Origin: an uncultured Sulfitobacter sp.
Lineage (GTDB): Bacteria; Pseudomonadota; Alphaproteobacteria; Rhodobacterales; Rhodobacteraceae
Length of the DNA stretch: 64,000 nt
NCBI GenBank assembly: GCA_913060815.1
Contig: CAJXSZ010000011.1
Coordinates: 40,019 to 104,018, forward strand
Direction of reading: 5' to 3'
Shown here: in pieces, positions 27,453 through 38,398 of the stretch
Numbering within the stretch: position 1 is the first letter of the stretch
Layout of the letters: every line of letters starts with the position of its first letter
Position numbers and translations under genes: made by a program
Notes under the pieces: model-generated
What the model was told of the DNA's origin: nothing
Seen by the model: the letters and a program-made list of their open reading frames with translations, nothing else
Database searches by the model: none

Positions 27453-28214
27453 TTAGCTGAATTGCTCCGATATCAGCCGCTCTTCCAGCCCGTGACCCGG
27501 ATCAAACAGAATTCTATGCGAAATGCTCGGCTCCGAGCGTATCTCGACTGCGGCCACATCGCGGTAGCTGGTCCCGTCTGCATCTGCCATCACGGGCCGC
27601 TTCTGGGGCTCCAGCACATCAAAGCGCACGGTGGCCGTTTTGGGCAGCAACGCGCCCCGCCAGCGCCGTGGCCGAAACGCAGCTACTGCCGTCAGCGCCA
27701 GCACATCCGCCCCGATGGGCAGGATCGGCCCGTGCGCGGAATAGTTATAGGCCGTCGACCCCGCTGGCGTCGCCACCAGCGCGCCATCACATACAAGTTC
27801 CTGCATCCGCATCCGCCCGTCCACGGTAATCTGCAATTTCGCCGCCTGCGGCCCCTGCCGCAACAGCGCCACCTCGTTGAGCGCGAGCGAGCGTGATTCC
27901 CGCCCGTCGGTATGCGTGGCCTTCATCGACAGCGGATGGATCACCGCTTCTTCCGCACCTGCAAGGCGCGCAGGCAGATCACTCTCGACATATGTATTCA
28001 TCAAGAAACCGATGGTCCCGCGGTTCATTCCGTAGACAGGCGCAGGTAATTCCTGCGTCTCGTGCAGGGTCTGCAGCATGAAACCATCCCCGCCCAGCGC
28101 CACAATCACATCTGCCGCCTCAGCGTCCACATTGCCATACCGCCCGATCAGCGCCGCACGCGCCGTCTGCGCCACTGGGGTTGGACTGGCCAAAAAGGCT
28201 ATTTTCTGTGGCAT
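27453..28214 (-). CDS. nadK: NAD kinase
   Basis: A 253-aa ATP-NAD kinase producing NADP. The GGDG motif at residues 41-44, the [10 protein letters not shown] segment and the [15 protein letters not shown] substrate loop are present. The start at 28214 gives the usual short N-terminus ([10 protein letters not shown]); the longer frame adds 12 unrelated residues. It stands alone between csbD and glyA. Confidence 0.95.
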   Translation of the reverse strand: MPQKIAFLASPTPVAQTARAALIGRYGNVDAEAADVIVALGGDGFMLQTLHETQELPAPVYGMNRGTIGFLMNTYVESDLPARLAGAEEAVIHPLSMKATHTDGRESRSLALNEVALLRQGPQAAKLQITVDGRMRMQELVCDGALVATPAGSTAYNYSAHGPILPIGADVLALTAVAAFRPRRWRGALLPKTATVRFDVLEPQKRPVMADADGTSYRDVAAVEIRSEPSISHRILFDPGHGLEERLISEQFS

Positions 28215-28428
28215 GGTGTTTCCGATCTGCGCCGCGTTCCACTCAGACAATCATAATATTCCGTCACGCACCAGCGCTGCGCAAGAAATCCCCGAATGCG
28301 ACAAAACGCAGGGTGCATCAGGCAGGCGGCGCATCTAACTCTGACTTAGTCGCTTTACTTACTTCACCTGATGCTCAGTTTCCTATACGAAACCTGCAAA
28401 CGGACCTCACGCTCAAGGAGCATTGCAC

Positions 28429-29718
28429 ATGTTGACCAAAACATCCGACTTCTTCACCCGCAGTCTCGCAGACACAGATCCCGCGATTGCCGAGGCAACG
28501 AACAAAGAACTGCACCGCCAGCGCACCGAGATCGAGCTGATCGCCTCCGAAAACATCGTCTCCGCTGCCGTTATGGAAGCGCAGGGTGGCGTGATGACCA
28601 ACAAATACGCCGAAGGCTATCCGGGTCGTCGCTACTATGGCGGCTGCCAGCACGTTGATGTGGCCGAGCAACTGGCAATCGACCGTGCTTGTGAACTCTT
28701 CGGTTGCGGCTTTGCCAACGTCCAGCCCAACTCGGGCTCCCAAGCAAACCAAGGCGTGTTCCAAGCCCTGCTCCAGCCCGGTGATACCATCCTCGGCATG
28801 TCGCTCGACGCAGGCGGCCACCTCACACACGGGGCCAAGCCCAACCAGTCGGGCAAATGGTTCAACGCCGTGCAGTACGGCGTGCGCAAAGAAGACAACC
28901 TCTTGGACTATGACGAGGTCCAGCGCCTCGCGACCGAGCATCAGCCCAAGATGATCATCGCAGGCGGCTCCGCCATTCCGCGCACGATCGATTTCGCAAA
29001 AATGCGCGAGATTGCTGATTCTGTCGGCGCATGGCTGCTGGCCGATGTGGCCCACTTCGCAGGGCTGATCGCAGCGGGCGAATACCCCAACCCCTTCCCG
29101 CACGTGCATGTGGCCACGACCACTACGCATAAAACCCTGCGCGGCCCACGCGGCGGCATGATCCTCACGGATGACGAGGCACTGGCGAAGAAGTTCAACT
29201 CCGCCATCTTCCCCGGTATTCAGGGCGGCCCCCTGATGCACGTCATCGCCGCCAAGGCCGTGGCCTTCGGTGAAGCGCTCCAGCCCGAGTTCAAGACCTA
29301 TATCCAGCAGGTTATCAAGAACGCCCAAGCCCTCTCCGATCAGCTGATCAAAGGCGGCCTCGACACGATCACCCACGGCACCGACACCCACGTGCTGCTG
29401 GTCGATCTGCGCCCCAAAGGCGTGAAGGGCAACGCGACCGAGAAAGCGCTCGAGCGCGCGCACATCACCTGCAACAAAAACGGCGTGCCGTTTGATCCCG
29501 AAAAGCCGATGGTGACGTCAGGCATCCGCCTCGGGTCCCCCGCCGGCACCACCCGCGGCTTTGGCGAGGACGAGTTCCGCCAGATCGCGGACTGGATCAT
29601 CGAAGTGGTCGACGGCTTGGCCGCCAACGGTGAAGAAGGCAATGCCGCCGTCGAGGAGAAGGTAAGGGCCGAGGTCGAGGCCATGTGCGCCAACTTCCCG
29701 ATCTACCCGAACCTCTGA
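28429..29718 (+). CDS. glyA: Serine hydroxymethyltransferase
   Basis: A 429-aa PLP enzyme converting serine and tetrahydrofolate to glycine and methylene-THF. The PLP lysine is about residue 235 in [13 protein letters not shown], and SENIVS and the YPGRRYYGG cofactor segments are intact. The ATG at 28429 has AAGGAG eight bases upstream. It is followed by a strong terminator, so it is a single-gene unit. Confidence 0.97.
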   Translation: MLTKTSDFFTRSLADTDPAIAEATNKELHRQRTEIELIASENIVSAAVMEAQGGVMTNKYAEGYPGRRYYGGCQHVDVAEQLAIDRACELFGCGFANVQPNSGSQANQGVFQALLQPGDTILGMSLDAGGHLTHGAKPNQSGKWFNAVQYGVRKEDNLLDYDEVQRLATEHQPKMIIAGGSAIPRTIDFAKMREIADSVGAWLLADVAHFAGLIAAGEYPNPFPHVHVATTTTHKTLRGPRGGMILTDDEALAKKFNSAIFPGIQGGPLMHVIAAKAVAFGEALQPEFKTYIQQVIKNAQALSDQLIKGGLDTITHGTDTHVLLVDLRPKGVKGNATEKALERAHITCNKNGVPFDPEKPMVTSGIRLGSPAGTTRGFGEDEFRQIADWIIEVVDGLAANGEEGNAAVEEKVRAEVEAMCANFPIYPNL

Positions 29719-29740
29719 ATCGCCCACATTTAGACCGAAC

Positions 29741-29772
29741 AAAGGCCCCGACAGATATGTTCGGGGCCTTTT
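29741..29772 (+). terminator. Terminator after glyA
   Basis: AAAGGCCCCGA, a 9-base loop and TCGGGGCCTTTT form a long GC-rich hairpin ending in T, 22 bp after the glyA stop. The A-run on the left also allows leftward termination. Confidence 0.9.
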
Positions 29773-29914
29773 ACGTTCCATACAAAGGTCTGCTTTGCGG
29801 ACGAAGCGGACATTAAGCGTGCTCGCACAAATGGCAGCTTACACTTTGACGAGCGCTCTCTAAGATCAGAACCGCAACCACACCAATAGGAAATAGGAAG
29901 AACGAGGCTATGAG

Positions 29915-30322
29915 GTGAACTCTGCAAATGAAAATCACAAAGACGCTCTAAATTTCATCCGTGAATACAATGAGTGCTTCTACAAGCGGGATTTGGTCGG
30001 TTTGAAAGGGCTGTATTCGTCGGAGAATTTTTTAGCATTTTGGGACAACCACGAAGGTTGCGACTCTGCCTCTCTTGATGACCATTTTAGCAAAATCTCA
30101 GATTTCTTCAGGAACGGAAAACAAACGGAGTCAGGTACTATAGAAGAGCTGATGGTCGAGAATGAACAGATTCGTGTTTTTGGACATGGGCTTCTTGTGA
30201 CGGCTGTATTGCGTTATGCCAGCGCTCCAAAGCCGGGTGTTCGAAGCACTTTTTGTCTTGTTCAAGAGAAAGGCCGTTGGCAAGCAGCCCACATTCATCA
30301 TTCCTTCGACCCAAATGAATAG
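29915..30322 (+). CDS. NTF2-like (SnoaL-type) small protein, AT-rich gene
   Basis: A 135-aa soluble protein read from GTG. The order is an N-terminal helix (ALNFIREYNECFYKRDLVGLKGLYS), the FLAFWD loop, a central helix, and three strands ending in GRWQAAHIHHSF, as in calcium/calmodulin kinase-association or SnoaL-like domains. Ligand binding or a simple isomerase role is possible but unproven. The gene is visibly AT-richer than its neighbours and sits in an islet flanked by repeat-like sequence, which suggests recent gain. The ribosome site is weak, so the start is uncertain. Confidence 0.75.
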   Translation: MNSANENHKDALNFIREYNECFYKRDLVGLKGLYSSENFLAFWDNHEGCDSASLDDHFSKISDFFRNGKQTESGTIEELMVENEQIRVFGHGLLVTAVLRYASAPKPGVRSTFCLVQEKGRWQAAHIHHSFDPNE

Positions 30323-30383
30323 TATTGGCGGCAGGCCACAGGTGGTTCGCGTTATTAGTCCACTCCACTCGGCATAATGAGCC

Positions 30384-30429
30384 GACATTCGTGAGTGCCG
30401 CAGCATCGGTAACAATGGGCTCAAAGCCG
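30384..30429. repeat. Dispersed 46-bp repeat, copy 1
   Basis: It matches 32726-32771 without gaps at 35 of 46 positions. Identical blocks are GACATTCGT, GCAGCAT and TGGGCTCAAAGCCG. It is intergenic, directly downstream of the AT-rich NTF2-like gene. Confidence 0.75.
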
Positions 30430-30513
30430 CCCTTCGCCAAAACTAGAGCCTTCCCATATCTTTAGTGCCACGGCATTGTGTCCTCAATATACCCCGCCCT
30501 AAGGACAGTGCCC

Positions 30514-30918
30514 ATGATCATCCACCCCGCTGGCTCCCGCCCCTCTGGCACTGGCCCCGCCGAATATTTCACTGGCACCGTCCGCATGGACCCGCTCATA
30601 AGCACCCCCGCCCCTGCCCGCCTACGCGGTGTGACTGTCACATTCGAAGCTGGCGCGCGCACGGCTTGGCACACCCATCCGCTGGGCCAGACGCTGATCG
30701 TTACGTCGGGCATGGGCCTTGTGCAGCGGGAGGGCGGCGATATCCAAACCATCCGCCCCGGCGATACGGTCTATTTCGAGCCTGAAGAGAAACACTGGCA
30801 CGGGGCCTCCCCCACGACGGCCATGACCCATATCGCACTCCAAGAAGAGCTCGACGGCTCGGCTGTGACATGGATGGAGCACGTCACCGACGCACAATAC
30901 GGCGGCAATCAGACGTAG
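30514..30918 (+). CDS. Cupin protein, hydroxynitrile-lyase-like
   Basis: A 134-aa single-domain metal-binding cupin. The ligands expected for this group are His53, His55, Gln59 (AWHTHPLGQ) and His94 (EKHWHGA). Those positions and the flanking text closely resemble the bacterial manganese cupin hydroxynitrile lyase from Granulicella (GtHNL), as I recall it. The physiological reaction of these proteins is not known. AAGGA precedes the ATG at 30514. The 3' end overlaps the convergent gene by 10 bp. Confidence 0.88.
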   Translation: MIIHPAGSRPSGTGPAEYFTGTVRMDPLISTPAPARLRGVTVTFEAGARTAWHTHPLGQTLIVTSGMGLVQREGGDIQTIRPGDTVYFEPEEKHWHGASPTTAMTHIALQEELDGSAVTWMEHVTDAQYGGNQT

Positions 30919-31283
30919 CCACGCCACCACAGCCAGACGATAAACAGCACGACGACAACAAGCAGGTTGGCGGCAACCGCACCTGTTACGCTCAAAATCC
31001 TCGATTTGCGCAGCTCGTCCACGTCAATCGCGGCCAGATGGGCACGCACGTATTCATAGTCGCGCTCGACTGCGTCGACATCAATCTGGCGCGCAGTTTT
31101 GGGATTATGGGCCAACATCTCGGCGCGCGTCAGGGCCTCACCGCGCTTGCGCACAGATTTGGGCAAACGGCGGCCCGCACGCTTCAGTGACTGGCGCAAA
31201 TCACGCCCGCGCACATCCAGCTTTTGCTGCATCAACCCGCGCAGCTTGCGCGATTTGACGGCCATATCCTTGTCCGTGATCAT
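30909..31283 (-). CDS. Small tail-anchored membrane protein, unknown
   Basis: A 124-aa protein with a strongly basic N-terminal half (Lys/Arg-rich, residues 9-50), an acidic middle (residues 66-90), and one C-terminal transmembrane helix at about 97-118 ([22 protein letters not shown]). No family is recognised. It is divergent from the hydrolase at 31338, with about 54 bp between start codons. Confidence 0.78.
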   Translation of the reverse strand: MITDKDMAVKSRKLRGLMQQKLDVRGRDLRQSLKRAGRRLPKSVRKRGEALTRAEMLAHNPKTARQIDVDAVERDYEYVRAHLAAIDVDELRKSRILSVTGAVAANLLVVVVLFIVWLWWRGYV

Positions 31284-31337
31284 GTCCCCTGTCTAAGCCG
31301 CTGGTCACCGCGCCGCAATGCAGATACCTCTGGCATC

Positions 31338-32099
31338 ATGCTCAGTTTTACCGAATTCGGGGAAAGCTCCCCTGACCGCCCACCCCTCATCATCGCCCAT
31401 GGCCTCTATGGCTCGGGGCGCAATTGGGGCGTGATCGCCAAACGTCTGTCCGACACCCGCCGCGTCATCACGCCGGATATGCGCAACCACGGCCACAGCC
31501 CCCGCGCGGACAGCCAGACCTATGAAGACATGGCGAGCGACCTTGCCGAACTGATCGCGCAGATCGGCGGCCCTGTGGACCTCGTCGGTCACTCCATGGG
31601 GGGCAAAGCGGCGATGGTGCTGGCCCTGCAACATCCAGAATTGCTGCGCCGCCTGATCGTCGCCGATATCGCACCCGTCCCCTACGCTCACACCCAATCC
31701 CATCAGATCGCCGCCATGCGCGCTGTGGACCTGAGCACCGTCACCCGCCGCTCGGAAGCGGCCGAACAACTGGGCGCGCAAGGGGTTGAGCCTGCGCTCC
31801 AAAGCTTTTTCACCCAATCGCTGGATGTTGCTGCCAAAAAGTGGCGCCTGAACCTCGACGTGCTGGACGCCGAGATGGACCACATTATCGGCTTTCCAGA
31901 GATCGCGGGCCAGTTCCCCAACCCCACCCTTTTCCTGAGCGGTGGTGACAGTGAATATGTCCTGCCCGAGCACCGCCCCCTGATCAAATCCCTCTTCCCC
32001 GCCGCCCGCTTTGCGAAAATCCCCAACGCAGGCCACTGGCTCCACGCTGAACGCCCGCGGGAGTTCGAAGCGGCTGTGCGGACCTATCTGGATGCGTGA
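31338..32099 (+). CDS. Alpha/beta hydrolase
   Basis: A 253-aa esterase-type hydrolase resembling YbfF. The oxyanion HGLYGSGRNW is near residue 20, the nucleophile elbow is GHSMGGKAA, and the catalytic His is in NAGHWLHAE near the C-terminus. No signal peptide is present. The start at 31338 fits the fold; longer frames upstream read through the neighbour's promoter. The substrate is not predictable. Confidence 0.9.
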   Translation: MLSFTEFGESSPDRPPLIIAHGLYGSGRNWGVIAKRLSDTRRVITPDMRNHGHSPRADSQTYEDMASDLAELIAQIGGPVDLVGHSMGGKAAMVLALQHPELLRRLIVADIAPVPYAHTQSHQIAAMRAVDLSTVTRRSEAAEQLGAQGVEPALQSFFTQSLDVAAKKWRLNLDVLDAEMDHIIGFPEIAGQFPNPTLFLSGGDSEYVLPEHRPLIKSLFPAARFAKIPNAGHWLHAERPREFEAAVRTYLDA

Positions 32100-32226
32100 A
32101 AAAGTGCGGTGACACCCAATGATTTTCGAGGTCCGCTGCGCAGACAATGTGAGCTTTCGCTACAAATGTGTAAACGTCAGGTTTGGCAAACCATTCAACC
32201 TACCCCCCGTTTAAATAGTATACCTA

Positions 32227-32631
32227 TCATCGACGCCAGTTTGCATAAGGCCCCATCTCGGCAAAGGGGCAGTTGTTACCGCTCCATTGGGTGCCCACGA
32301 TGATGTTCGCGTTATCCACTTCTAAAATCCTCTGACATGATCCATTCATTACCCCGCCTGTGGTAGTGCCGTTCAAGTATGAGGTATTCCCGAAGGTCGT
32401 GACAGTCCCCGTTGTTGTCGTTGGAAGCGCAACCGTAACATTGCGATCCCATTGGTAAAGAGATCTACCTGCAATGTTTCTTTCTCCATCAGGGTAACCC
32501 CACTTGGTAATTGCTTCATCAAGTGTAGCACCTTTCCAAGACTCCATAATTTGATCCATGACCCCACCTTCGCCTCCACCGCTGCACGCGGTTAGGAGTA
32601 TGAGAGGAAAAAATAATTTTTTGATACGCAT
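32227..32631 (-). CDS. Putative lipoprotein, AT-rich gene
   Basis: A 134-aa protein with a lipoprotein signal ending in LTAC (Cys16), then a Gly/Ser-rich stretch. A motif like ATLDEAITKWGYPDGERNIAG resembles the start of outer-membrane assembly SmpA/BamE-type domains (inference). A Thr/Gly-rich low-complexity section follows. The gene is AT-richer than its surroundings and is flanked by the second copy of the 46-bp repeat, so it may have been acquired. No function is assigned. Confidence 0.75.
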   Translation of the reverse strand: MRIKKLFFPLILLTACSGGGEGGVMDQIMESWKGATLDEAITKWGYPDGERNIAGRSLYQWDRNVTVALPTTTTGTVTTFGNTSYLNGTTTGGVMNGSCQRILEVDNANIIVGTQWSGNNCPFAEMGPYANWRR

Positions 32632-32725
32632 GCTGAATGCCTGTTCCCTAATTGGTTCTACTCAATGAGCTGTAATTAAATACTTTCTGCTGACTACGCC
32701 AGTACGCTTTGGATAATGGATAACA

Positions 32726-32771
32726 GACATTCGTGCCCAGTGCAGCATTTGTCAAAGTGGGCTCAAAGCCG
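32726..32771. repeat. Dispersed 46-bp repeat, copy 2
   Basis: It pairs with 30384-30429 (35 of 46 identical, no gaps). It lies between the AT-rich lipoprotein gene and carB. A looser relative may occur at 29805-29850 (AGCGGACATT...). Confidence 0.75.
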
Positions 32772-32930
32772 TCATTAGTCACTTCAGGTACATAGTTATT
32801 GCAACCGCTCAATCGCATAAAGCGTTCTGCATCCGGAGCAGCTAAATCTCACCCCCAGATTCCGTCTTGCACCCCGCCGCCCAGCGCCTATAAGCACAAA
32901 AGTTTGCGAAATTCATAGGGGGCCATAGCC

Positions 32931-35900
32931 ATGCCAAAGAGAACCGACATCAAGTCGATCATGATCATTGGTGCGGGGCCTATTGTCATTGGACAAGCCT
33001 GCGAATTCGACTACTCGGGCGCACAGGCTTGTAAGGCGCTCAAGGAGGAAGGCTACCGCGTCATCCTCGTGAACTCCAATCCTGCCACAATCATGACGGA
33101 TCCGGGTCTGGCGGATGCGACCTACATCGAGCCGATCACCCCCGAAATGGTCGCCAAAATCATCGAGAAAGAGCGGCCCGACGCGCTCCTGCCCACAATG
33201 GGCGGGCAGACGGGCCTCAACACCTCCCTCGCCCTCGAAGAAATGGGCGTTCTCGAGAAATACGGCGTCGAGATGATCGGTGCCAAACGCGAAGCCATTG
33301 AAATGGCTGAAGACCGCAAACTTTTCCGCGACGCGATGGATCGTTTGGGCATTGAAAACCCCCGCGCGACCATCTGCACTGCGCCGACCGATGCAGCGGG
33401 CAAAAAAGACCTTGCTGCGGGCGTGGCGCTCGCGCTGGAAAGCCTCGAAGAAATCGGCCTGCCTGCCATCATCCGCCCCGCCTTTACCATGGGCGGCACA
33501 GGCGGCGGCGTGGCCTATAACCGCGAGGATTATGAGTTTTATTGCCGCTCGGGCATGGACGCCTCACCCATGGGCCAGATCCTCATCGACGAGTCGCTGC
33601 TCGGCTGGAAAGAATTCGAGATGGAGGTCGTGCGCGACACAGCCGACAACGCCATCATCGTCTGCGCAATCGAGAACGTAGACCCGATGGGCGTGCACAC
33701 AGGCGATTCCATCACCGTGGCCCCTGCGCTGACGCTCACGGACAAAGAATACCAGATCATGCGCAACCACTCCATCGCCGTGCTCCGCGAGATCGGGGTA
33801 GAGACGGGCGGCTCCAACGTGCAATGGGCCGTGAACCCCGCCGACGGCCGCATGGTCGTGATCGAGATGAACCCGCGGGTGTCCCGCTCCTCCGCGCTGG
33901 CCTCCAAAGCGACAGGCTTCCCCATCGCCAAGATCGCCGCCAAGCTGGCCGTGGGCTTTACGCTGGACGAGCTCGACAATGACATCACAGGCGTCACACC
34001 GGCCAGCTTCGAGCCGACAATCGACTACGTCGTCACGAAGATTCCGAAGTTCGCCTTCGAGAAATTCCCTGGCTCCGAGCCATATCTGACGACCGCGATG
34101 AAATCCGTGGGCGAGACGATGGCCATCGGCCGCACCATCCACGAGAGCCTGCAAAAGGCACTCGCCTCCATGGAATCAGGCCTCACAGGCTTTGACGAGA
34201 TCGACATCCCCGGCTTTAACGCGGACGCTGCACCCGACGCCCCCGAAAACGTCGCAGCTATCACAAAAGCCATCGCCAAAACCACGCCCGACCGCATGCG
34301 CACCATCGTGCAGGCCATGCGCCATGGCATGTCCAATGACGACATCCACGCCACCACCATGTTCGACCCGTGGTTCCTCGACCGCTTCCGCGAGATCGTC
34401 GAGGCCGAAGAGGATGTGCGCAAGAACGGCCTGCCCGTGACGGAGGCCGCCCTGCGCCAGATCAAGATGATGGGCTTTACCGACGCGCGCCTTGCCAAAT
34501 TGACAGGCCGCGACGAAGACAACGTCCGCCGCGCACGCCGTAACCTTGGCGTGCATGCCTCCTTCAAACGCATCGACACCTGCGCCGCCGAATTCGAGGC
34601 GCAAACGCCGTATATGTACTCTACCTACGAGGCCCCCATGATGGGCGACGTAGAATGCGAGGCACGCCCCTCCGACCGCAATAAGGTCGTTATCCTTGGC
34701 GGCGGCCCCAACCGCATTGGGCAGGGAATCGAGTTCGACTATTGCTGCTGTCACGCCTGCTATGCGCTCACGGATGCGGGCTACGAGACGATCATGGTCA
34801 ACTGCAACCCCGAGACGGTCTCCACCGACTATGACACCTCCGACCGGCTCTATTTCGAGCCGCTGACGTTCGAGCACGTGATGGAGATCCTGCGCGTGGA
34901 GCAGGAAAACGGCACGCTGCACGGCGTCATCGTACAATTCGGCGGCCAGACGCCGCTGAAAATCGCCCAAGCGCTGCACGACGAAGGCATCCCGATCCTC
35001 GGCACCACGCCCGACATGATCGACCTTGCCGAAGACCGCGAACGCTTTGCCGATCTGGTGCAAAACCTCGGCCTCAAGCAGCCCAACAACGGCATCGCCC
35101 ACTCCGATGCCGAGGCGCTGGAAATCGCTGCCGACATCGGCTTCCCGCTGGTGATCCGCCCTTCCTATGTTCTGGGCGGCCGCGCCATGGAAATCGTGCG
35201 TGACCAGACACAGCTCGAGCGCTATATCTCCGAGGCGGTTGTCGTCTCGGGCGACAGCCCCGTGCTCCTCGACAGCTACCTCGCAGGCGCCGTTGAACTC
35301 GACGTGGACGCCCTCTCGGACGGCGAAAACGTCCACGTCGCAGGCATCATGCAGCACATCGAAGAGGCGGGCGTACACTCTGGCGACAGCGCTTGCTCCC
35401 TGCCGCCTTACTCCCTCAGCAAAGACATCATCGCCCAAGTCGAAGTGCAGACCAAAGCGCTGGCAAAAGCGCTCAATGTGGTCGGCCTGATGAACATCCA
35501 GTTCGCCGTCAAACCAAATGCCGACGGCGTCGAGGAGATCTACCTCATCGAGGTGAACCCCCGCGCCTCGCGCACCGTACCCTTTGTGGCCAAAGCCACC
35601 GATTCCGCGATCGCCAGCATCGCCGCGCGCATCATGGCCGGAGAGCCCTTATCCAATTTCCCCCTGCGCGCGCCCTATGACGCAAAGGCGGAGTATGAAG
35701 ACGTGCTGCCCCTTGGCGATCCAATGACATTGGCCGATCCGAACATGCCATGGTTCTCAGTCAAAGAGGCTGTGCTGCCCTTCGCCCGCTTTCCTGGTGT
35801 CGATACGATCCTCGGCCCCGAGATGCGCTCCACCGGTGAAGTCATGGGTTGGGACCGCGACTTCCCCCGCGCCTTCCTAAAGGCGCAGATGGGCGCAGGC

Positions 35901-36305
35901 ACGATGCTACCCCGCACAGGCACCGCGTTCCTTTCAATTAAGGACGCTGACAAAACAGCCGATGTGCTTGAGGCCGCGCGCACCCTCATCGCGCAGTCCT
36001 TTACCATCGCCGCAACCCGCGGCACCGCTGCGTGGCTATCTGAACACGATATTCCCTGCCAGATCGTGAACAAAGTCTACGAGGGCCGTCCTGACATCAC
36101 CGATATGATGAAGGATGAACAAATTCACCTCGTGATGAACACCACCGAAGGGGCCCAAGCGGTCGAGGACAGCAAATCGATCCGCTCCATCGCCCTCTAC
36201 GACCGCATCCCCTATTATACCACCGCTGCAGGTGCCTATGCCGCCGCTCTCGCGATCAAGGCACAGGCACAGGATGATATCGGCGTGAAATCACTTCAGG
36301 GGTAA
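32931..36305 (+). CDS. carB: Carbamoyl-phosphate synthase large subunit
   Basis: A 1124-aa synthetase that makes carbamoyl phosphate from bicarbonate, ATP and ammonia for arginine and pyrimidine synthesis. Two homologous ATP-grasp halves are seen. The first begins [21 protein letters not shown] and the second [17 protein letters not shown] near residue 588. A C-terminal MGS-like allosteric domain is at about 960-1110. carA is not adjacent. It is preceded by GGGGCC and an AT-rich leader. Confidence 0.97.
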   Translation: MPKRTDIKSIMIIGAGPIVIGQACEFDYSGAQACKALKEEGYRVILVNSNPATIMTDPGLADATYIEPITPEMVAKIIEKERPDALLPTMGGQTGLNTSLALEEMGVLEKYGVEMIGAKREAIEMAEDRKLFRDAMDRLGIENPRATICTAPTDAAGKKDLAAGVALALESLEEIGLPAIIRPAFTMGGTGGGVAYNREDYEFYCRSGMDASPMGQILIDESLLGWKEFEMEVVRDTADNAIIVCAIENVDPMGVHTGDSITVAPALTLTDKEYQIMRNHSIAVLREIGVETGGSNVQWAVNPADGRMVVIEMNPRVSRSSALASKATGFPIAKIAAKLAVGFTLDELDNDITGVTPASFEPTIDYVVTKIPKFAFEKFPGSEPYLTTAMKSVGETMAIGRTIHESLQKALASMESGLTGFDEIDIPGFNADAAPDAPENVAAITKAIAKTTPDRMRTIVQAMRHGMSNDDIHATTMFDPWFLDRFREIVEAEEDVRKNGLPVTEAALRQIKMMGFTDARLAKLTGRDEDNVRRARRNLGVHASFKRIDTCAAEFEAQTPYMYSTYEAPMMGDVECEARPSDRNKVVILGGGPNRIGQGIEFDYCCCHACYALTDAGYETIMVNCNPETVSTDYDTSDRLYFEPLTFEHVMEILRVEQENGTLHGVIVQFGGQTPLKIAQALHDEGIPILGTTPDMIDLAEDRERFADLVQNLGLKQPNNGIAHSDAEALEIAADIGFPLVIRPSYVLGGRAMEIVRDQTQLERYISEAVVVSGDSPVLLDSYLAGAVELDVDALSDGENVHVAGIMQHIEEAGVHSGDSACSLPPYSLSKDIIAQVEVQTKALAKALNVVGLMNIQFAVKPNADGVEEIYLIEVNPRASRTVPFVAKATDSAIASIAARIMAGEPLSNFPLRAPYDAKAEYEDVLPLGDPMTLADPNMPWFSVKEAVLPFARFPGVDTILGPEMRSTGEVMGWDRDFPRAFLKAQMGAGTMLPRTGTAFLSIKDADKTADVLEAARTLIAQSFTIAATRGTAAWLSEHDIPCQIVNKVYEGRPDITDMMKDEQIHLVMNTTEGAQAVEDSKSIRSIALYDRIPYYTTAAGAYAAALAIKAQAQDDIGVKSLQG

Positions 36306-36433
36306 GGGTGACGCATCAAAACGCCGCTATTCCTACCCAAGCAGGTGCGACGGTCCACGGGCACATCTAAAGTCATGGCATTATCGAATAGGCATGCCCT
36401 CAAAAATCCGTTAAAACCTGAACGGAGTTAAGT

Positions 36434-36477
36434 GGTGCACCTCCGGTGTACAGGGGGTGTACGCAGGATGTACGCAA
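36434..36477. promoter_or_regulatory. Four 11-bp GGTGYAC tandem units
   Basis: TG(C/T)AC recurs at 36436, 36447, 36458 and 36469, an exact 11-bp step, within units that begin GGTGCAC, GGTGTAC, GGTGTAC and GATGTAC. The array lies 78 bp upstream of the KAS III ATG. One site per helical turn suggests cooperative binding of a regulator. Confidence 0.6.
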
Positions 36478-36554
36478 AACACCCCTCTCTCGAAACACAA
36501 AATATCCACAGGCACTAACCAGCCTAAGCCATTGTTCGTAAGTAGGATTCCAAG

Positions 36555-37679
36555 ATGTACACACCCGCAATTACAGGTTCAGGCATTTTCACCCCATCAG
36601 AGGTCATCACCAACGCCGAATTGGTCGTCGCCTTCAATGCCTACGTGGACATCTACAACGCCGAGAATGCAGAACAGATCGCCGCAGGAGAACTGCCTGC
36701 AAAAGACTACTCCTCAGAAGAGTTCATCTTTAAGGCCTCCGGCATCGAACAGCGTTATGTGCTTGATAAATCAGGTATCCTCGACCCAAAGGTCATGCAC
36801 CCCCTACTGCGTCAGCGCAGCGATGACGAGCCTTCTCAGATGGCTGAAATGGCGCTGGACGCTGCGCAAAAAGCGCTCAAGGACGCAGGGAAGACCGCTG
36901 CCGACGTTGATGCCGTCATTTGTGCCGCCTCCAACCTCGAGCGCGCCTATCCCGCCGTCGCCATCGAGATTCAGGACCTGTTGGAAATCAATGGCTTCGC
37001 CTTCGATATGAACGTTGCCTGCTCTTCCGCCACTTTCGGAATTCAGGCCGCCGCAGACATGATCCGCGCAGGCTCCATCCGCAGCGCATTGGTCGTTAAC
37101 CCGGAAATATGTTCCGCCCATTTAGAATGGCGCGACCGCGATTGCCATTTCATCTTTGGCGACGTGGCCACAGCAGTGCTGCTGGAGCGTACAGAGGATG
37201 CGTCCGGTAGGTATTTCGAAATCAAATCAACCCGTTGTGCTACGGACTTCTCCAACAATATCCGCAACAACAACGGCTTCTTGCGTCGCTCCCGCCCTGA
37301 TGGTGTCGCAGACCGCCGGGACATGCAGTTCATGCAGAACGGACGCAAAGTGTTTAAGGAAGTCCTGCCCATGGTTGCAGAGCATATCGCAGACCACATG
37401 AGCGAAGATGGCACCCAAGCTTCTGATTTGAAACGTCTCTGGTTGCACCAAGCGAACAAATCCATGAACGACTTTATCGGCAAAAAAGTTCTTGGCCGCA
37501 CCCCCGCAGAAGGCGAGCAGCCCAATATTCTGCAAGACTATGCAAACACATCATCCGCAGGATCGATCATCGCATTCTCAAAATATTCTGATGACTTGGA
37601 GAACGGAGACATCGGCCTCATCTGCTCATTCGGCGCGGGCTACTCCGTGGGATCGGTGATCGTCCAGAAGCATGGCTAA
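36555..37679 (+). CDS. Beta-ketoacyl-ACP synthase III family protein
   Basis: A 374-aa thiolase-fold condensing enzyme. The catalytic triad is complete: Cys156 in VACSSATFG, His298 in [10 protein letters not shown] and Asn331 in YANTSSAGS. It is longer than typical FabH (about 320 aa) because of an N-terminal insertion around residues 35-60. It could prime fatty-acid synthesis or condense acyl groups in a side pathway. No other fatty-acid synthesis genes are adjacent, and it has its own unusual upstream array, so a specialised role is possible. The end overlaps arsH convergently by 4 bp. Confidence 0.9.
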   Translation: MYTPAITGSGIFTPSEVITNAELVVAFNAYVDIYNAENAEQIAAGELPAKDYSSEEFIFKASGIEQRYVLDKSGILDPKVMHPLLRQRSDDEPSQMAEMALDAAQKALKDAGKTAADVDAVICAASNLERAYPAVAIEIQDLLEINGFAFDMNVACSSATFGIQAAADMIRAGSIRSALVVNPEICSAHLEWRDRDCHFIFGDVATAVLLERTEDASGRYFEIKSTRCATDFSNNIRNNNGFLRRSRPDGVADRRDMQFMQNGRKVFKEVLPMVAEHIADHMSEDGTQASDLKRLWLHQANKSMNDFIGKKVLGRTPAEGEQPNILQDYANTSSAGSIIAFSKYSDDLENGDIGLICSFGAGYSVGSVIVQKHG

Positions 37680-38398
37680 ACGTCTTTAATCGAGACCCGT
37701 TTGTGCACCTGCTCCACCGTTTCGACCCGCTCGGAGTAGCGGTCGACGAGGTAGTCAGCGCGTCCACGCACGAGCCATGTGAACTTGACCAGCTCTTCCA
37801 TCACATCAACCACGCGGGCGTAGAACGGCCCCTCCGGTAGGCGCCCCTTACCGTCAAACTCAAGCCAGGCCTTTGGAATACTTGACTGATTAGGGATCGT
37901 CACCATACGCATCCAACGGCCAAGGATGCGCATTTGATTAACCGCGTTGAATGATTGCGATCCGCCTGAAACCTGCATAATTGCCAATGTCTTCCCTTGG
38001 GTCGGGCGAATGCCCCCCTGCAGCGACAGCGGCAACCAATCAATCTGGGTTTTCATAATGCCCGTCATCGCCCCGTGCCGCTCAGGGCTGGACCAGACCA
38101 TCCCCTCCGACCAGATCGCCAGATCACGCAGCTCTGCCACCTTGGGGTGGTCAGGCTCGGCATCATCAGGCTGGGGCAGACCACGCGGGTCAAAAATCTT
38201 CGTCTCGCATCCAAGATACTGCAAAACGCGTGCTGCTTCTTCTACGGCCAAACGGGAATAGCTCGTCTCACGCAGCGAGCCATAAAGCAGCAAAATCCGC
38301 GGTTTATGCCCGTCATCCTCAGGTGATTTCAGCAGGTCCTCATCAATTTGTGGCAGGGCCTCGATCACCAATGCAGGAAGATCATCAGACACTTTCAT
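37676..38398 (-). CDS. arsH: ArsH-type NADPH-dependent FMN reductase
   Basis: A 240-aa flavodoxin-like reductase. The FMN-binding [20 protein letters not shown], the [20 protein letters not shown] segment and the length match ArsH, which oxidises organoarsenicals or reduces quinones and azo dyes. The start is ATG at 38398, with an in-frame TTG two codons earlier. Its start lies inside the 3' end of the CII-like gene (14-bp overlap). No arsR, arsB or arsC gene is nearby, so the arsenic link is uncertain. Confidence 0.9.
   Translation of the reverse strand: MKVSDDLPALVIEALPQIDEDLLKSPEDDGHKPRILLLYGSLRETSYSRLAVEEAARVLQYLGCETKIFDPRGLPQPDDAEPDHPKVAELRDLAIWSEGMVWSSPERHGAMTGIMKTQIDWLPLSLQGGIRPTQGKTLAIMQVSGGSQSFNAVNQMRILGRWMRMVTIPNQSSIPKAWLEFDGKGRLPEGPFYARVVDVMEELVKFTWLVRGRADYLVDRYSERVETVEQVHKRVSIKDV

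Noticed and set aside
28215..28428. Riboswitch upstream of glyA
   Set aside because: I could not find conserved glycine, SAM or THF riboswitch cores in this leader.
37676..38398. Arsenic resistance operon
   Set aside because: ArsH is alone; no arsR, arsC, arsB or acr3 gene is present in the window.
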